In this document: piece by piece, positions 35,884 to 45,874 of the stretch
How positions within the stretch are numbered: position 1 is the stretch's first letter
Layout: each line of letters starts with the position of its first letter
Notes under the pieces: model-generated
Database searches by the model: none
Told to the model about the DNA's origin: nothing
What the model saw: only the letters and a program-made list of their open reading frames with translations
Source of the DNA: Lachnospiraceae bacterium
Lineage (GTDB): Bacteria > Bacillota > Clostridia > Lachnospirales > Lachnospiraceae
Direction of reading: 5' to 3'
Assembly (NCBI GenBank): GCA_017469935.1
Contig: JAFUFL010000066.1
Coordinates: 1 to 64,000 of the forward strand
Length of the DNA: 64,000 nucleotides
Translations under genes and position numbers: made by a program

Positions 35884-38862
35884 TCACTGCAGCATTTCCA
35901 GCCTGTCAAATCTGTCCGCCTCGGCCTGGAGCTTCTCGGCACTTCCGACTACGCAGAAGGCCTCCTCGCTCAGGAAAGCTTCGATGTGGCCGGCCAGAGC
36001 CCGGATGTCATCCGGCGTGCAGTCGAGCATCTCGTTTCTCTCCCGAAGAGCCGTCTCTTCCGTGAGACCGGTCAGATAGGCGGAAAGAGAATACTTGCCG
36101 TAAACGGAGGGCGTCATGGGGCGGTCCAGCGCACTGACCGCGCCGATGATATATTTGGTCATGGAGCGCTCGTCCGCGTCAAACCCGCGTACATAGTCGG
36201 GCGCTTTCTCGAAAGTCTCGATGGTCTGCGCGAGATGAGGATCTCTGTAGGAGACGAAGTAAGCGCTTCCGTCCCTGGAAAAGCCGCTCATGCAGCCGTA
36301 GGCGCCGCCCTTAACTCTCACATTGGTCCACAGATAATCGTAGCCGAGGATCACGCGCAGGACTCTGAGGGCCCCTGTATAGGCGAATCCTCTGCTGCCA
36401 AAGCTTCCCGCTCTGCAGACATACTGCACCTGTCCGGCGGTGGTAAAGCCTTCTTTGACCTTCACGGGCGTCAGGCTGTAAGCTGCGCCGTACTGCGAGA
36501 GGTCCTCCTCCGCAGTCCTTCCCGCAGGAAGCGCCGCTGCCAGGGACGCCGTCTCGGCGGTAATCTGCGCGATGCTCTCCTCGTCCGCCGTGCAGTCCGT
36601 CATCAGGTGGTCCGCCCGGAAGATGTACTGCGTCATCTCTTCGAGAATCGCGATCAGCTCATCCGCCTCTCCTTTTTCAAGAAGTCCGCAGACCTCATCC
36701 AGCTTGTGATAAGCTTCCAGACCGTTCACATAGTCCATGATGAGCGAAGTCTCGGAGAATCCGGCCGACGCCCTGACCAGGGCGGTCGCGTGTCCGGAGG
36801 AAGGAAGGTCCGCGCGCATGGCGGCTCTCTCCTCTTCGAGCACTTCCAGAATGCGGGCCTTGCTGTCCCACTTTGTCGCCGTAATGATCTCCTTCACGAG
36901 CCGGAAGGCATGGGCCAGATTGCTGTGCAGGACTTTGCTCGTTACTTCTACGGTCAGTCTGTATTTTGACGGGTCCGCGTTCTGCGTGTAGGCGCTGATA
37001 GTGGCTCCGATCCCGCCGGTGTAGATGTTGGTCTCCTGATCCAGCTGCGCGTAAGTGAAATTCTCCGTATCAAGAACGCCCAGGAGCGTCTTGAGGATTC
37101 CCAGATAGGGGAAGAACTTCTGCGGAAGCTTTGAAACGTCGAACATAAAGGTCAGGTAATCGATTCCCGACGTATTAAGAGGGTGCGCGATCACCGGCGT
37201 CTCAAGTCGTCTGTCTCCTCCGAGCACTGCGTGCGCCGTCTCGACTTTATTGACGAAAGGCTTGACCTCCCTGCTCAGGTCCTCCCTGCTCAGCATGGGG
37301 ATCTTCTCCAGGTCTTCCTTGCTGTCCGGCGTCTCCTGCCACTTTCTCAGAGCTGTCAGTTCGTCGACGATCTTCTGCCGCTCCTCTTTTGTCAGGCTCT
37401 GCGCGTAGTTCTCCAACTTCTGCCGCAGCTGCTCACCCATCTTCTCCGTCAGTCCCACCTCGGGCGTCATCACTACGATCGCCTTGTGGGGGTTTTCCAG
37501 GAAGTGCTTTCGGATCAGCGCTTCAAAATATCCCTTGTCCATCTTCTCTCTCAGGGAAGCGAAGGCCTCTCCGAGCTCGAGGTTGATAAAGGGAGTCGCG
37601 TCGTCGTACAGCCATGTATCCAAGGCGCCCAGTCCGTAGACCAGTCCCTTGGGATAGAAGCCGTAATTGGCCTCTCTGTACTTGAACTCAAAGCGGTTGA
37701 TGCTGGCAAGAAGCGCGCGCTGGTCCAGTCCCTCGTCGGCGATCTTTCTCAGCGTCTCCTCGATGGTTGCGATAAACTCTTCTTTCTTCTCGGGATCCGT
37801 GTATTTGGCCGTCACCGTGTAGCTGGGCTGGCGGATACCGAGTTCCAGAAGGGAGTAAACTTCTTCTCCGATTCCCTTGTCTCTGAGCGCTTTTTTGACC
37901 GGGGCGCCTTCCGCGTCGCAGAGCATGTAGTCGATGACCTTGAAGGCCAGGTCCAGCTCCGTATCCAGTCCGTCGGGCGCCAGGGCGACGTTCCAGGTCA
38001 GGTAGCTGCGCCCCTGCATTTCCTCCTCGGACTGCACGGAGTAGTGCTCCAGAGCCTCGGCCGGCTTCTCGAAAGGCGGCTCAAAGCCGATCTCCGAGTC
38101 GATCTCCAGCCTGTCAAAGTGCGACAGATAGGCCTCGTCCAGATAGGTCAGCCTCTCCTCCATATCCATGTCGCCGTACAGGTAGATATAGCTGTTGGAC
38201 GGATGATAATACCTTCTGTGGAAGTCCAGATAGGCCTCATAAGTCAGGTCCGGAATATAGACCGGGTCGCCGCCGGACTCCACGGCATAAGTTGTGTGCG
38301 GATAGAGCGCACTGTAAATACTGCGCGCCAAAACATCGTCCGCCGAAGAGAGCGCCCCCTTCATCTCGTTGTAGACGACGCCGTTCACCGTGATGGGGCT
38401 GTCCGCGTCCTCCGCTTCGTAGTGCCAGCCCTCCTGGCGGAATATATTCTGCTCTTTATAGATATTGGGATAGAACACCGCGTCCAGATACACGTGCATC
38501 AGATTCTTGAAATCCGTGTCATTGCAGCTGGCCACCGGATACACCGTCTTGTCCGGATAGGTCATGGCGTTCAGGAAAGTGTTCAGGGATCCCTTCACAA
38601 GTTCCACAAAGGGATCCTTGACCGGGAAGTCTCTCGATCCGCACAGCACGGTGTGCTCAATGATATGCGCCACGCCGGTCGAATCTTCCGGGGGCGTTCG
38701 AAATGCGATATAGAAAACTTTGTTATCATCTTCTGAGGGAAGAAGGGCCACTCTGGCGCCCGTCTTTTTGTGTCTCAGAAGAAGGCTGTCACAGCCGGTG
38801 TCCTTCAGGTACTGGTGCTGAAGGAGTTCATATTTGTCAAGAATTTTCTTACTGACGTCCAT
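35884..38862 (-). CDS. M16C (presequence protease/Cym1-type) zinc metallopeptidase
   Basis: A protein of 992 aa, the four-domain single-chain M16C size. The inverted zinc motif HIIEH is at 66-70, in GVAHIIEHTVLCGS, and the distal ligand fits the NEMKGALSS region. FYPNIYKEQNIFRQEGWHYE (about 128-147) is a conserved family block. The bacterial enzymes degrade unstructured peptides in the cytoplasm; no signal peptide is seen. GAGGA lies 6 nt before the ATG. It heads the M16-era-recO run. Confidence 0.94.
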   Translation of the reverse strand: MDVSKKILDKYELLQHQYLKDTGCDSLLLRHKKTGARVALLPSEDDNKVFYIAFRTPPEDSTGVAHIIEHTVLCGSRDFPVKDPFVELVKGSLNTFLNAMTYPDKTVYPVASCNDTDFKNLMHVYLDAVFYPNIYKEQNIFRQEGWHYEAEDADSPITVNGVVYNEMKGALSSADDVLARSIYSALYPHTTYAVESGGDPVYIPDLTYEAYLDFHRRYYHPSNSYIYLYGDMDMEERLTYLDEAYLSHFDRLEIDSEIGFEPPFEKPAEALEHYSVQSEEEMQGRSYLTWNVALAPDGLDTELDLAFKVIDYMLCDAEGAPVKKALRDKGIGEEVYSLLELGIRQPSYTVTAKYTDPEKKEEFIATIEETLRKIADEGLDQRALLASINRFEFKYREANYGFYPKGLVYGLGALDTWLYDDATPFINLELGEAFASLREKMDKGYFEALIRKHFLENPHKAIVVMTPEVGLTEKMGEQLRQKLENYAQSLTKEERQKIVDELTALRKWQETPDSKEDLEKIPMLSREDLSREVKPFVNKVETAHAVLGGDRRLETPVIAHPLNTSGIDYLTFMFDVSKLPQKFFPYLGILKTLLGVLDTENFTYAQLDQETNIYTGGIGATISAYTQNADPSKYRLTVEVTSKVLHSNLAHAFRLVKEIITATKWDSKARILEVLEEERAAMRADLPSSGHATALVRASAGFSETSLIMDYVNGLEAYHKLDEVCGLLEKGEADELIAILEEMTQYIFRADHLMTDCTADEESIAQITAETASLAAALPAGRTAEEDLSQYGAAYSLTPVKVKEGFTTAGQVQYVCRAGSFGSRGFAYTGALRVLRVILGYDYLWTNVRVKGGAYGCMSGFSRDGSAYFVSYRDPHLAQTIETFEKAPDYVRGFDADERSMTKYIIGAVSALDRPMTPSVYGKYSLSAYLTGLTEETALRERNEMLDCTPDDIRALAGHIEAFLSEEAFCVVGSAEKLQAEADRFDRLEMLQ

Positions 38863-38990
38863 AAAATCCTCACTGATCTACTGATTATTTGCCACTGTGT
38901 TCATATTTGCTATTATATAGCTTTCTTATCAAAAAGATAGAGCGGATTTTGCGAGTGCCGGCCGCAAGCGGCGCAAAGTTTGCAGACATA

Positions 38991-39033
38991 AAACAGCTCG
39001 GACTTATGCTTCCCACATAAGTCCGAGCTGTTT
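38991..39033 (-). terminator. Terminator of ssrA
   Basis: A perfect 18-bp stem (38991-39008 with 39016-39033, core AGCTCGGACTTATG) starting 5 nt after the tmRNA 3' end, followed on the minus strand by a short T run (TTTTATG). Confidence 0.82.
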
Positions 39034-39038
39034 ATGAG

Positions 39039-39404
39039 TGGACCTGGCGGTAGTCGAAACCGCGTCCGAATCAAACTCGCAAAGCCTTCTACATGCTTAT
39101 TCTGCTTTCTTACCTCAGCAGCCAGATAGCGGACGAACTGTTGCTGCTTGGTCTGGTAATAATCTTAATCAGGCTTCTTAACAGCTTGGTTTACCTGATG
39201 CAAGTGCCTCTTTTTAAGCCATAAGAGTACGGCGCTTATATCCTATGACCTTGGCCGGATTAAATCCGGGGAGCCTTATAACTCAGGCTGCCTGAAGTTC
39301 AACGTTATTAGCGTTTATTTTTTTGGCTGTTTTTTTCGCAGGCTCAGCCGTCTGCGGCATGCTTCTCTTAACTACATCTAACCCGTCGAAACCATTACAG
39401 GCCC
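39039..39404 (-). ncRNA. ssrA: Transfer-messenger RNA (tmRNA)
   Basis: A 366-nt gene. The 5' end GGGCCTGTAATGGTTTCGACGG-type start and the 3' end GGACGCGGTTTCGACTACCGC...GGTCC are diagnostic. GGGCCTG pairs with CAGGTCC as the acceptor stem (one G-U). The tag frame begins with GCC at 39327 and ends with TGA at 39283, giving AKKINANNVELQAA (14 residues). The 3' end is GGTCCA followed by CTCA, so CCA does not appear to be encoded. It rescues stalled ribosomes with SmpB, whose gene is 54 nt upstream. It has its own promoter and terminator. Confidence 0.96.
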
Positions 39405-39416
39405 GTGTTCTTTACT

Positions 39417-39445
39417 ATTATATACGTGACAAATTATATTTTCAA
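39417..39445 (-). promoter_or_regulatory. Promoter of ssrA
   Basis: TTGAAA (39440-39445), 17 bp, TATAAT (39417-39422), with the RNA 5' end 12 nt after the -10. Confidence 0.85.
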
Positions 39446-39458
39446 CTAAACTATTAGT

Positions 39459-39932
39459 TTAAATCTTAATCTGACTGTTCCTGAAATCTCTCTCCGTCTC
39501 CCGCTTCATGGCCTTCTTCCTGAGGTCATCTCTCTTGTCGTAGAGCTTTTTGCCGCGGGCGAGGCCGATCTCTATTTTGACCCGGCCGTTTTTAAAGTAG
39601 ACCTGCAAGGGCATGATGGTGTAACCCTTTGCCTGCACCTGGCCCGCCAGCTTCATGATTTCTCTCTTGTGCAGGAGCAGGCGCCTTTTCCTGAGAGGCT
39701 CGCGGTTGAAGATGTTGCCCTTCTCGTAGGGGCTGATATTCATGCCCTCTATGAAAGCCTCACCGCGATCGATGTTGACAAAGGCCTCTTTGATGCTGCA
39801 CTTGCCCAGGCGAATGGATTTGACCTCGGTGCCGAACAGCTCGATCCCCGCCTCATACTTTTCTTCTATAAAATAGTCGTGGTAGGCTTTCTTGTTGTTT
39901 GCCACCAGCTTGATCGCATCTTTTCCGCTCAT
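39459..39932 (-). CDS. smpB: SsrA-binding protein SmpB
   Basis: A protein of 157 aa. KAYHDYFIEEKYEAGIELFGTEVKS-type N-terminal strands, the LLLHKREI loop and the basic C-terminal tail (GKKLYDKRDDLRKKAMKRE) are standard. SmpB binds the tRNA-like part of tmRNA and puts it into stalled ribosomes; the tail occupies the empty mRNA channel. The ATG overlaps the rnr stop by 4 nt, and ssrA follows directly. Confidence 0.97.
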   Translation of the reverse strand: MSGKDAIKLVANNKKAYHDYFIEEKYEAGIELFGTEVKSIRLGKCSIKEAFVNIDRGEAFIEGMNISPYEKGNIFNREPLRKRRLLLHKREIMKLAGQVQAKGYTIMPLQVYFKNGRVKIEIGLARGKKLYDKRDDLRKKAMKRETERDFRNSQIKI

Positions 39933-42217
39933 TTTCTTCCCTTTCTGCCTTTTCCCTTCTTACTGCTCATGTGCCTGCCGGCCTTACCGGATAGCACCCT
40001 GCCTGTGCGGTCCATAAAAGGACTTTTTTTGCGGGATTTGCTGTTCTTATTCTCCCGGTCACGATTCTCGCTGTGCGCAGCGTCTGACGGATCGGAAGAG
40101 ATCTGCTCTCTCCCTGCTTCCGTCCCCTCAAAGGGCATGAAATCCACCGTTCTCCTCGCACAGTCCGCTCCCGCGACCCTGACCTTCATCTCCTGGCCGA
40201 GCATATAGGTCTTTCCCGTCCGCTCACCTACCAGTATATACTTTTTTTCGTCATAATAGTAGAAATCATCTGTCAAGTCGCTGATTCGGATCATTCCTTC
40301 GACCGTGTCGGGCAGTTCCACGTAGATGCCCCAGCCGGTCACGCCGGATATGGTTCCCGTGTACGTCTCGCCGGTCTTCTCTTCCATGTACTGCGCTTTC
40401 TTGAGCTTGACGGTCTCGCGCTCCGCTTCCGCTGCGCGCTGCTCCATGGCCGAGCTCCTCGCCGCGGCCTCGGGCAGGTAAAGATTTAACCTGTCGACCG
40501 TCCTCTCATCCATTTCCCCTCGCAGCCAGTATTTGAGACCTCTGTGCACCAGAAGGTCGGGATACCTGCGAATGGGCGAAGTAAAGTGGCAGTAATAATT
40601 CAGGGCCAGCCCGAAATGCCCTTCGCACGCGGTGCCGTACTCCGCCTTCTGCATGCTGCGCAGGACGACTCTTGTCAGCATGGCTTCCTCGGGTCTGCCC
40701 TTCATCTTCTGCAGAAGGTGCCGGATCTGAGAGGGATGAACGTCGCTCTGTCCCGGTTTGAAAATATAGCCGAAGCCTTTTACCAGCTGCGCCAGCTCCT
40801 TCATTTTCTCAGCTGCCGGGACGCCGTGCACGCGGTAGACGGCAGGGATCTCCAGGTAGGCGCAGTGCCTGGCCACCGTCTCGTTGGCCAGCAGCATGAA
40901 ATCCTCAATGAGGTCCGTTGCGGCCGTTCTCTCCCGCAGGGAGATGTCGATCGGCCTGCCCGTCTCATCCAGAGTGATCTTCGCTTCCGGGAAATCGAAG
41001 TCAATGCTGCCGCGCTCTTCCCGCTTTCTCTTCAGAAGCGCTGCCAGCTTCTTCATCTTTCTGAGCATGGCCGCGATCTTTTTCGTCCTGCCCTTGGTCC
41101 CGCGGTAGCCCTGCCCGCTGAGTGACGCAGCGATCTCGCTCTCGTCGCCCTCCTCGTACAGGCGCATCACCCCGTTATAGGACAGGCGGGCATCCACGTG
41201 GAGGATCGATTCCGCGATCTCATAGTCGATCACATCGCCGTTCTCATCAATCGTCATGAGGCAGCTCATGGCGAGCCTGTCCTCTCCCGCATTAAGGGAG
41301 CAGATTCCGTTGGAGAGCTTTCGGGGCAGCATCGGGATCACGCGGTCTGCCAGATAGACGCTGGTGCCTCTTCGGAATGCCTCTCTGTCCAGGGCGGAAC
41401 CTTCCGTCACATACTCCGCCACGTCCGCGATGTGGACGCCCAGCTTCCAGAGCTTTCCCTCTTTGACAAGAGAAATGGCGTCGTCGATGTCCTTGGTGTC
41501 TTCTCCGTCAATGGTGACGGTGGGAAGAGCTCTCAGGTCTTTCCTGTTTTGGCCTTTTATTTTGTCGCTCTCAGTATCGACGCGGTCCGGAAGCATCCCG
41601 GCCTCATCCATCACTTCCTGTGGGAACTCCGTCGGGATGTCAAAGCCCTTTACCAGCGAGAGTATGTCCACGCCCGGATCTGTCACGTGTCCCAGGATTT
41701 CCGAGACGGAACCGACGGGATTGGCGCCGTTTCCGCTGTAGACCGAGATCTGTGCGACCACTTTGTGTCCCTCGAGAGCGTCCCCTTTCCCCTCTGTCAA
41801 AATATCGACGTCAAAGGGAATCTTCGTATTATCCGGGGTCACATACCCGCTTATGCTGAGTGTGACCATCCTGCCGATCTGCCTGCCGCCCACCTTTATG
41901 GCTTCCTTGAGGTAGGTCTGCTGCGCCGGTCTTCGCAGTGCATGGAAGGTGCCGACGACCTTCGTAATGCCGTGCTCGACGATCCTGACCACTTCCGCTT
42001 CGGCCCGGCGTCCGTGCCCGTTATCTCCGTGTCCGCTCTCGTCCATGCTGCCCTTTGTGATCCTTACCTCTACCACGTCTCCGTATACGGCTCCTCCCGT
42101 GCATCCCTGCGGGATGAAAAGATCTCTCTCGAATCCCTCTACGGTGACAAAGCCGAATCCTCTGGCGTTGCTGTCAAATTTTCCTGTGTAGATCTGTTCT
42201 TTCCTGTTTTTACTCAT
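39929..42217 (-). CDS. rnr: Ribonuclease R
   Basis: A protein of 762 aa. Cold-shock-like N-terminal domains precede the RNB domain with catalytic acidic residues in TIDGEDTKDIDDAISL. A C-terminal S1 domain (about 635-715) and a basic Ser/Lys-rich tail follow. RNase R is a 3'-5' exonuclease that degrades structured RNA and defective mRNAs from trans-translation, which fits its position before smpB and ssrA. The gene lies downstream of secG in the common Firmicute order secG-rnr-smpB. Confidence 0.96.
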   Translation of the reverse strand: MSKNRKEQIYTGKFDSNARGFGFVTVEGFERDLFIPQGCTGGAVYGDVVEVRITKGSMDESGHGDNGHGRRAEAEVVRIVEHGITKVVGTFHALRRPAQQTYLKEAIKVGGRQIGRMVTLSISGYVTPDNTKIPFDVDILTEGKGDALEGHKVVAQISVYSGNGANPVGSVSEILGHVTDPGVDILSLVKGFDIPTEFPQEVMDEAGMLPDRVDTESDKIKGQNRKDLRALPTVTIDGEDTKDIDDAISLVKEGKLWKLGVHIADVAEYVTEGSALDREAFRRGTSVYLADRVIPMLPRKLSNGICSLNAGEDRLAMSCLMTIDENGDVIDYEIAESILHVDARLSYNGVMRLYEEGDESEIAASLSGQGYRGTKGRTKKIAAMLRKMKKLAALLKRKREERGSIDFDFPEAKITLDETGRPIDISLRERTAATDLIEDFMLLANETVARHCAYLEIPAVYRVHGVPAAEKMKELAQLVKGFGYIFKPGQSDVHPSQIRHLLQKMKGRPEEAMLTRVVLRSMQKAEYGTACEGHFGLALNYYCHFTSPIRRYPDLLVHRGLKYWLRGEMDERTVDRLNLYLPEAAARSSAMEQRAAEAERETVKLKKAQYMEEKTGETYTGTISGVTGWGIYVELPDTVEGMIRISDLTDDFYYYDEKKYILVGERTGKTYMLGQEMKVRVAGADCARRTVDFMPFEGTEAGREQISSDPSDAAHSENRDRENKNSKSRKKSPFMDRTGRVLSGKAGRHMSSKKGKGRKGRK

Positions 42218-42277
42218 ATTCTCCTTTATAGTAAGGCGGCATCCTGTCTGCGCATGGCATTCTTGTGCAATGAGAAA

Positions 42278-42307
42278 GGCACCCCCGCTTTCATTCGCAG
42301 GAGTGCC
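42278..42307 (-). terminator. Imperfect hairpin between secG and rnr
   Basis: GGCACTCCTGC / GCGGGGGTGCC pair over 11 bp with two G-U pairs and are followed by TTTCTC on the minus strand. A partial terminator is likely. Confidence 0.5.
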
Positions 42308-42353
42308 GATGATTACAAACAGTTCAGCTGCCGGTCCGCTTGCGCAAGGGACC

Positions 42354-42593
42354 TCAGAACAGCTGCATATTCAGAAGGATTGCCAGGATAAAGAAGGCAA
42401 TGACCAGTCCGGTAGTGAATTTCTCAAGAAATCCTTCCATGGAGCGTCCCTTGTTCTTTCCCCAGTATGTCTCAGCTGCGCCGCTGATCGCGCCCAGTCC
42501 CTGAGATCTTCCTTCCTGCATAAGGATGATTACCGTCATCACAATACTCACTGCTATAATTGCAATCGTCAAAATCCAGCGAAAAGCACTCAT
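42354..42593 (-). CDS. secG: Preprotein translocase subunit SecG
   Basis: A protein of 79 aa from the ATG at 42593, with AAGGTGG upstream; a GTG at 42605 is possible. Two membrane helices (about 5-25 and 55-77) flank the conserved loop LMQEGRSQGLGAISG and a GKNKGRSMEG segment. SecG assists SecYE in protein export. It is followed by rnr and smpB. Confidence 0.93.
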   Translation of the reverse strand: MSAFRWILTIAIIAVSIVMTVIILMQEGRSQGLGAISGAAETYWGKNKGRSMEGFLEKFTTGLVIAFFILAILLNMQLF

Positions 42594-42736
42594 CTTCCAT
42601 ACCACCTTGTCAGAAACGATTTATTATCCATGGCCCGCCCTGCGGGCTGTTATAGAAAAGCGCACTCTAATCCATGCGCCAAACATTGTTATACTATCAC
42701 TTCCAAAAGCCAAAATCAAGCCTGTTTACGCTTTTC

Positions 42737-44281
42737 TCACTCGAAATAGGCGTCAAAGATCTGTCCTGCCACCGGAACGGCGTAGCTGGAGCCCATTCCT
42801 TTTCCCTCGATCAGTACCGTCACACAGATCTCCGGATCACTCGCGGGCGCAAATCCCGTGAACCAGGCATGGGAGCTCTTGTTGTTGTCGAACTCCGCGC
42901 TTCCCGTCTTTCCGGCCGGTTCGTAGTCTCTTTCTTTAAGTGAGCTTGCCGTTCCATCCGTAACTACGGAGCGCATCAGCTGCACCATCTGCGCGGCAAC
43001 TTCCTCGGACATGAGGGAGCCGTATACTTCATTATTATAGATCCTGAGGGTGCGTCCCTTGGCGTCATGCAGTTCATCCGCCAGATGAGGCTTCATCAAA
43101 ACGCCGCCGTTTGCCGCTGCCGCCGTGATCATGTTGAGATGGAGCGGCGTCATGGCGGTGGTTCCCTGTCCGATGGACATCTGCATGATTCCCTCCGTGG
43201 AGAGCGTATCGGGCATGTTTATGGAACTGCGTACATAAGGAAGATCATAAGGGAGTTTGCTGTTAAACAGCAGAGACCGCAATGTTTCCGTCATTGAGTC
43301 GGTGCTGATCATGTTGACTCCTATGTTGGCAAAAGAGGAGTTGCACGAATGTGCAAACGACTCTTTCAGGTTGACCTTGCCGTGAACTTCGTAGTCGTAG
43401 CAGTGAATGGACTCTCCGCTCTGCTCGAACACGCCGCTGCACTCGAAGCTGTACTCGTCTGCGGCCTCCGGGTATTCCTTAAGGAGATCGATGCAGTCTA
43501 CGATCTTAAATGTGGATCCCGGCGGATACAGTCCCTGCGTAACTCTGTTGAGCAGGGTTCCGGACTCGTTATCGGCAAGCAGGGAATCCCAGTTTTCCTC
43601 GATGTAATTAGGATCGAAATCCGGCTTGGAGACCATTGCCAGGATCCGTCCCGTCTTCACCTCCGTCACGATCACCGCCCCTTCGTAGCCTTCCATGGCT
43701 TCATAGCAGGCTTTCTGGATCTCAGGGTCAAGCGTTGTGATCAGGTTGTTGCCGGGATAGAGCCTGTCAACCGCATTTTCCTTGTTGTCATACCGGACTT
43801 TTTCCGACAGCGGAAGGTCGGAATGCAGAAGATCGTACTTGAAATACTCTTCAAGACCGCTTCCTCCCAGCAGGGAGTAGCCCACCACATGGGCGTACAT
43901 ACTTCCAAACGGGTAACTTCGGATCTGAACGATATTGCCGCTGTCATCCATATCCGTCTGCGTGGAGGCCAAAAGAGTCTCCGCATCCGAGGCGTAAATG
44001 CCGCCCCTTCGGTTTCTCATCGCCAGCAGCTCGTCCCTGTGATTGTAGTCATTGTCGAAGAGCTCGACTTTGTTTTCGACCGCCGTCTGCGTGAAATAAA
44101 AGCACATCCAGCCGAACAGCATTGCAAACAGGACCGCAAAAGAGAACATCTGCCTTCTGGCCGTCTTTTTCTCCTTTTCGAGCCTTTCCAGCGCGGGAGC
44201 TGCGGTGAACATTCCCTGGGAAGGATTATAGTCCTGCTCCGGCTGCGGTGGAGGGTTGTTCTTTTTACGAAAAATAGACAT
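42737..44281 (-). CDS. Class B penicillin-binding protein (transpeptidase)
   Basis: A protein of 514 aa. One N-terminal membrane helix (about 44-66) follows a Pro/Gln-rich cytoplasmic start. The transpeptidase motifs are STFK (PPGSTFKIV), SCN (AHSCNSSF) and KTG (AGKTGSAEF). It is shorter than FtsI and PBP2 and resembles the PbpA class. It cross-links peptidoglycan outside the membrane. It starts 12 nt after the SEDS gene, and such SEDS-PBP pairs act as one glycan-polymerising complex. Confidence 0.93.
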   Translation of the reverse strand: MSIFRKKNNPPPQPEQDYNPSQGMFTAAPALERLEKEKKTARRQMFSFAVLFAMLFGWMCFYFTQTAVENKVELFDNDYNHRDELLAMRNRRGGIYASDAETLLASTQTDMDDSGNIVQIRSYPFGSMYAHVVGYSLLGGSGLEEYFKYDLLHSDLPLSEKVRYDNKENAVDRLYPGNNLITTLDPEIQKACYEAMEGYEGAVIVTEVKTGRILAMVSKPDFDPNYIEENWDSLLADNESGTLLNRVTQGLYPPGSTFKIVDCIDLLKEYPEAADEYSFECSGVFEQSGESIHCYDYEVHGKVNLKESFAHSCNSSFANIGVNMISTDSMTETLRSLLFNSKLPYDLPYVRSSINMPDTLSTEGIMQMSIGQGTTAMTPLHLNMITAAAANGGVLMKPHLADELHDAKGRTLRIYNNEVYGSLMSEEVAAQMVQLMRSVVTDGTASSLKERDYEPAGKTGSAEFDNNKSSHAWFTGFAPASDPEICVTVLIEGKGMGSSYAVPVAGQIFDAYFE

Positions 44282-44293
44282 TGATTAACCCTT

Positions 44294-45790
44294 TCAGACA
44301 TCAAAATGATTGGTGTTCTCATAGTCCCTGCCGGGATCGTAGATCGGAACGCCTTTGAAATCTCTGTAAAAGTCCTGGTCCCGGTCTCCCCCGCCGCCAT
44401 AACTCTGTGTCTGTTCGCTGGATACGTTTCTGGCCCCGTAACCGCCGGCCGCCCCGGCGTGTTCCGCCTCATAGCGCTTCTCAAATCTCTCCATGCGCTC
44501 GTCCTGCAGCATAAAAATAGCTCCAATGGTGCTGAACAAGACAAACGTGGCCAGTACGCTGCTTCCTCCGTAACTGACCAGCGGCAGCGTCACTCCCGTA
44601 AGGGGAATGAACTTAACTTCCCCTCCGATGGTCAGAAAAGCCTGGAAAATGAAAGCGATCGCCGCACCGAACGTATAAAGCCTGTAAAACTTACTGGAGT
44701 AGCTTCCGGCAAGCAAAAGGAAATCCGTAAAAATATTAAGGCACAGCAGGATCAGGCAGATTCCGAAAATAATGCCCATCTCCTCTATAATGGCTGCAAA
44801 AATAAAGTCCGATTCCACAAACGGAATGCTGGACGGCATTCCCTGCATCAGGCCGGCGCCGAACAGCCCTCCGAAGCTGATGGCAAAAAGCGCCTGTGTA
44901 ATCTGGTACCCGCTGCCGTCAATGCTGCTCCAGGGATCCAGAAACACCTGCACGCGCACCCTGACATGGGCAAAAAGGAAATAACACAGGACAGCCGTGA
45001 CCAGCCCGATCAGAACTCCTCCTAGCAGGACCTCCCATTTTCCGGTAGACAGAAACAGGAGCGCCAGGTAGATCACAAAGAAGATGAGGGCGCTGCCGAG
45101 GTCTCTTGAGACTACAAGGATTCCGATATGTACCAGTGCGGCCCCCGTCAGGAGTGCTATGTGCGACTTACTGTTCTCCTCGCACAGGGCGCTCGCCATG
45201 AAAAGGAGAAACAATATTTTGACAAATTCGCTGGGCTGAAAAGTCAGGCCCGCGATCGTAAAGCTCAGTTTTGATCCGTTTGTGATCGCCCCGAGAAGCA
45301 GAACCGCCGCGAGTGCTCCGATTCCCATGATGCCGTAGAGATACGTCCCCTTGCGAAGAGCATCAAAATGACTGCGCAGGAGCGGAAACAGCAGCATGAA
45401 GAGCATGCCGGCCAGTGCAATGAGCAGCTGTTTCTGCGCCTTGTCGTGATTGATCCTCGAGATCATCACCAGTCCCGTGCTCAGCATCATCATGATATTG
45501 TTGACCATCAGCATATTGGCGCTCTTATAAAGAAACCTGTTAAGAAGCGCCGTTCCGATCACGATCACAAGCTGCAACAATCCGAATGTAAAGAGGTACT
45601 CATCCCCTGCTATGATTGCCATGGTGAGATACGCATTGATCGTGAATACGCCTATGCAGAGCCGCTGCAGTGTCTCACAGGTGCGCCTCACATCCTTCCC
45701 GGAAGGAAGCGCCACGTAGGCGAGAAAGGTATAGAGTACCATGGATGCCGCGATCAGGTACTTGCTGTACGAGACTGCATATGCCTGCAT
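44294..45790 (-). CDS. FtsW/RodA/SpoVE-family (SEDS) peptidoglycan polymerase
   Basis: A protein of 498 aa with about ten to twelve membrane segments. FQPSEFVKI and PLTGVTLPLVSYGGSS are the SEDS signatures. The N-terminus carries extra hydrophobic segments before the usual core, and the C-terminal about 70 residues are a Gly/Tyr/Asp-rich cytoplasmic tail. AAAGGAGGTGA precedes the ATG. It is paired with the downstream PBP; whether it serves division, elongation or sporulation cannot be told here. Confidence 0.92.
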   Translation of the reverse strand: MQAYAVSYSKYLIAASMVLYTFLAYVALPSGKDVRRTCETLQRLCIGVFTINAYLTMAIIAGDEYLFTFGLLQLVIVIGTALLNRFLYKSANMLMVNNIMMMLSTGLVMISRINHDKAQKQLLIALAGMLFMLLFPLLRSHFDALRKGTYLYGIMGIGALAAVLLLGAITNGSKLSFTIAGLTFQPSEFVKILFLLFMASALCEENSKSHIALLTGAALVHIGILVVSRDLGSALIFFVIYLALLFLSTGKWEVLLGGVLIGLVTAVLCYFLFAHVRVRVQVFLDPWSSIDGSGYQITQALFAISFGGLFGAGLMQGMPSSIPFVESDFIFAAIIEEMGIIFGICLILLCLNIFTDFLLLAGSYSSKFYRLYTFGAAIAFIFQAFLTIGGEVKFIPLTGVTLPLVSYGGSSVLATFVLFSTIGAIFMLQDERMERFEKRYEAEHAGAAGGYGARNVSSEQTQSYGGGGDRDQDFYRDFKGVPIYDPGRDYENTNHFDV

Positions 45791-45874
45791 TCATTCACCT
45801 CCTTTTTTTGATATCACTCCTGATATCGGTAAAGGTTCGCTCCGCGAACCGTCTGCGGCGGAAGATTTCCCGGC

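Noticed and set aside
42635-42700. Element A copy between the PBP and secG genes
   Set aside because: A GGCCCGC/GCGGGC hairpin and GCGCA/TGCGC arms give a similar outline, but the sequence identity is too low to include it in the family.
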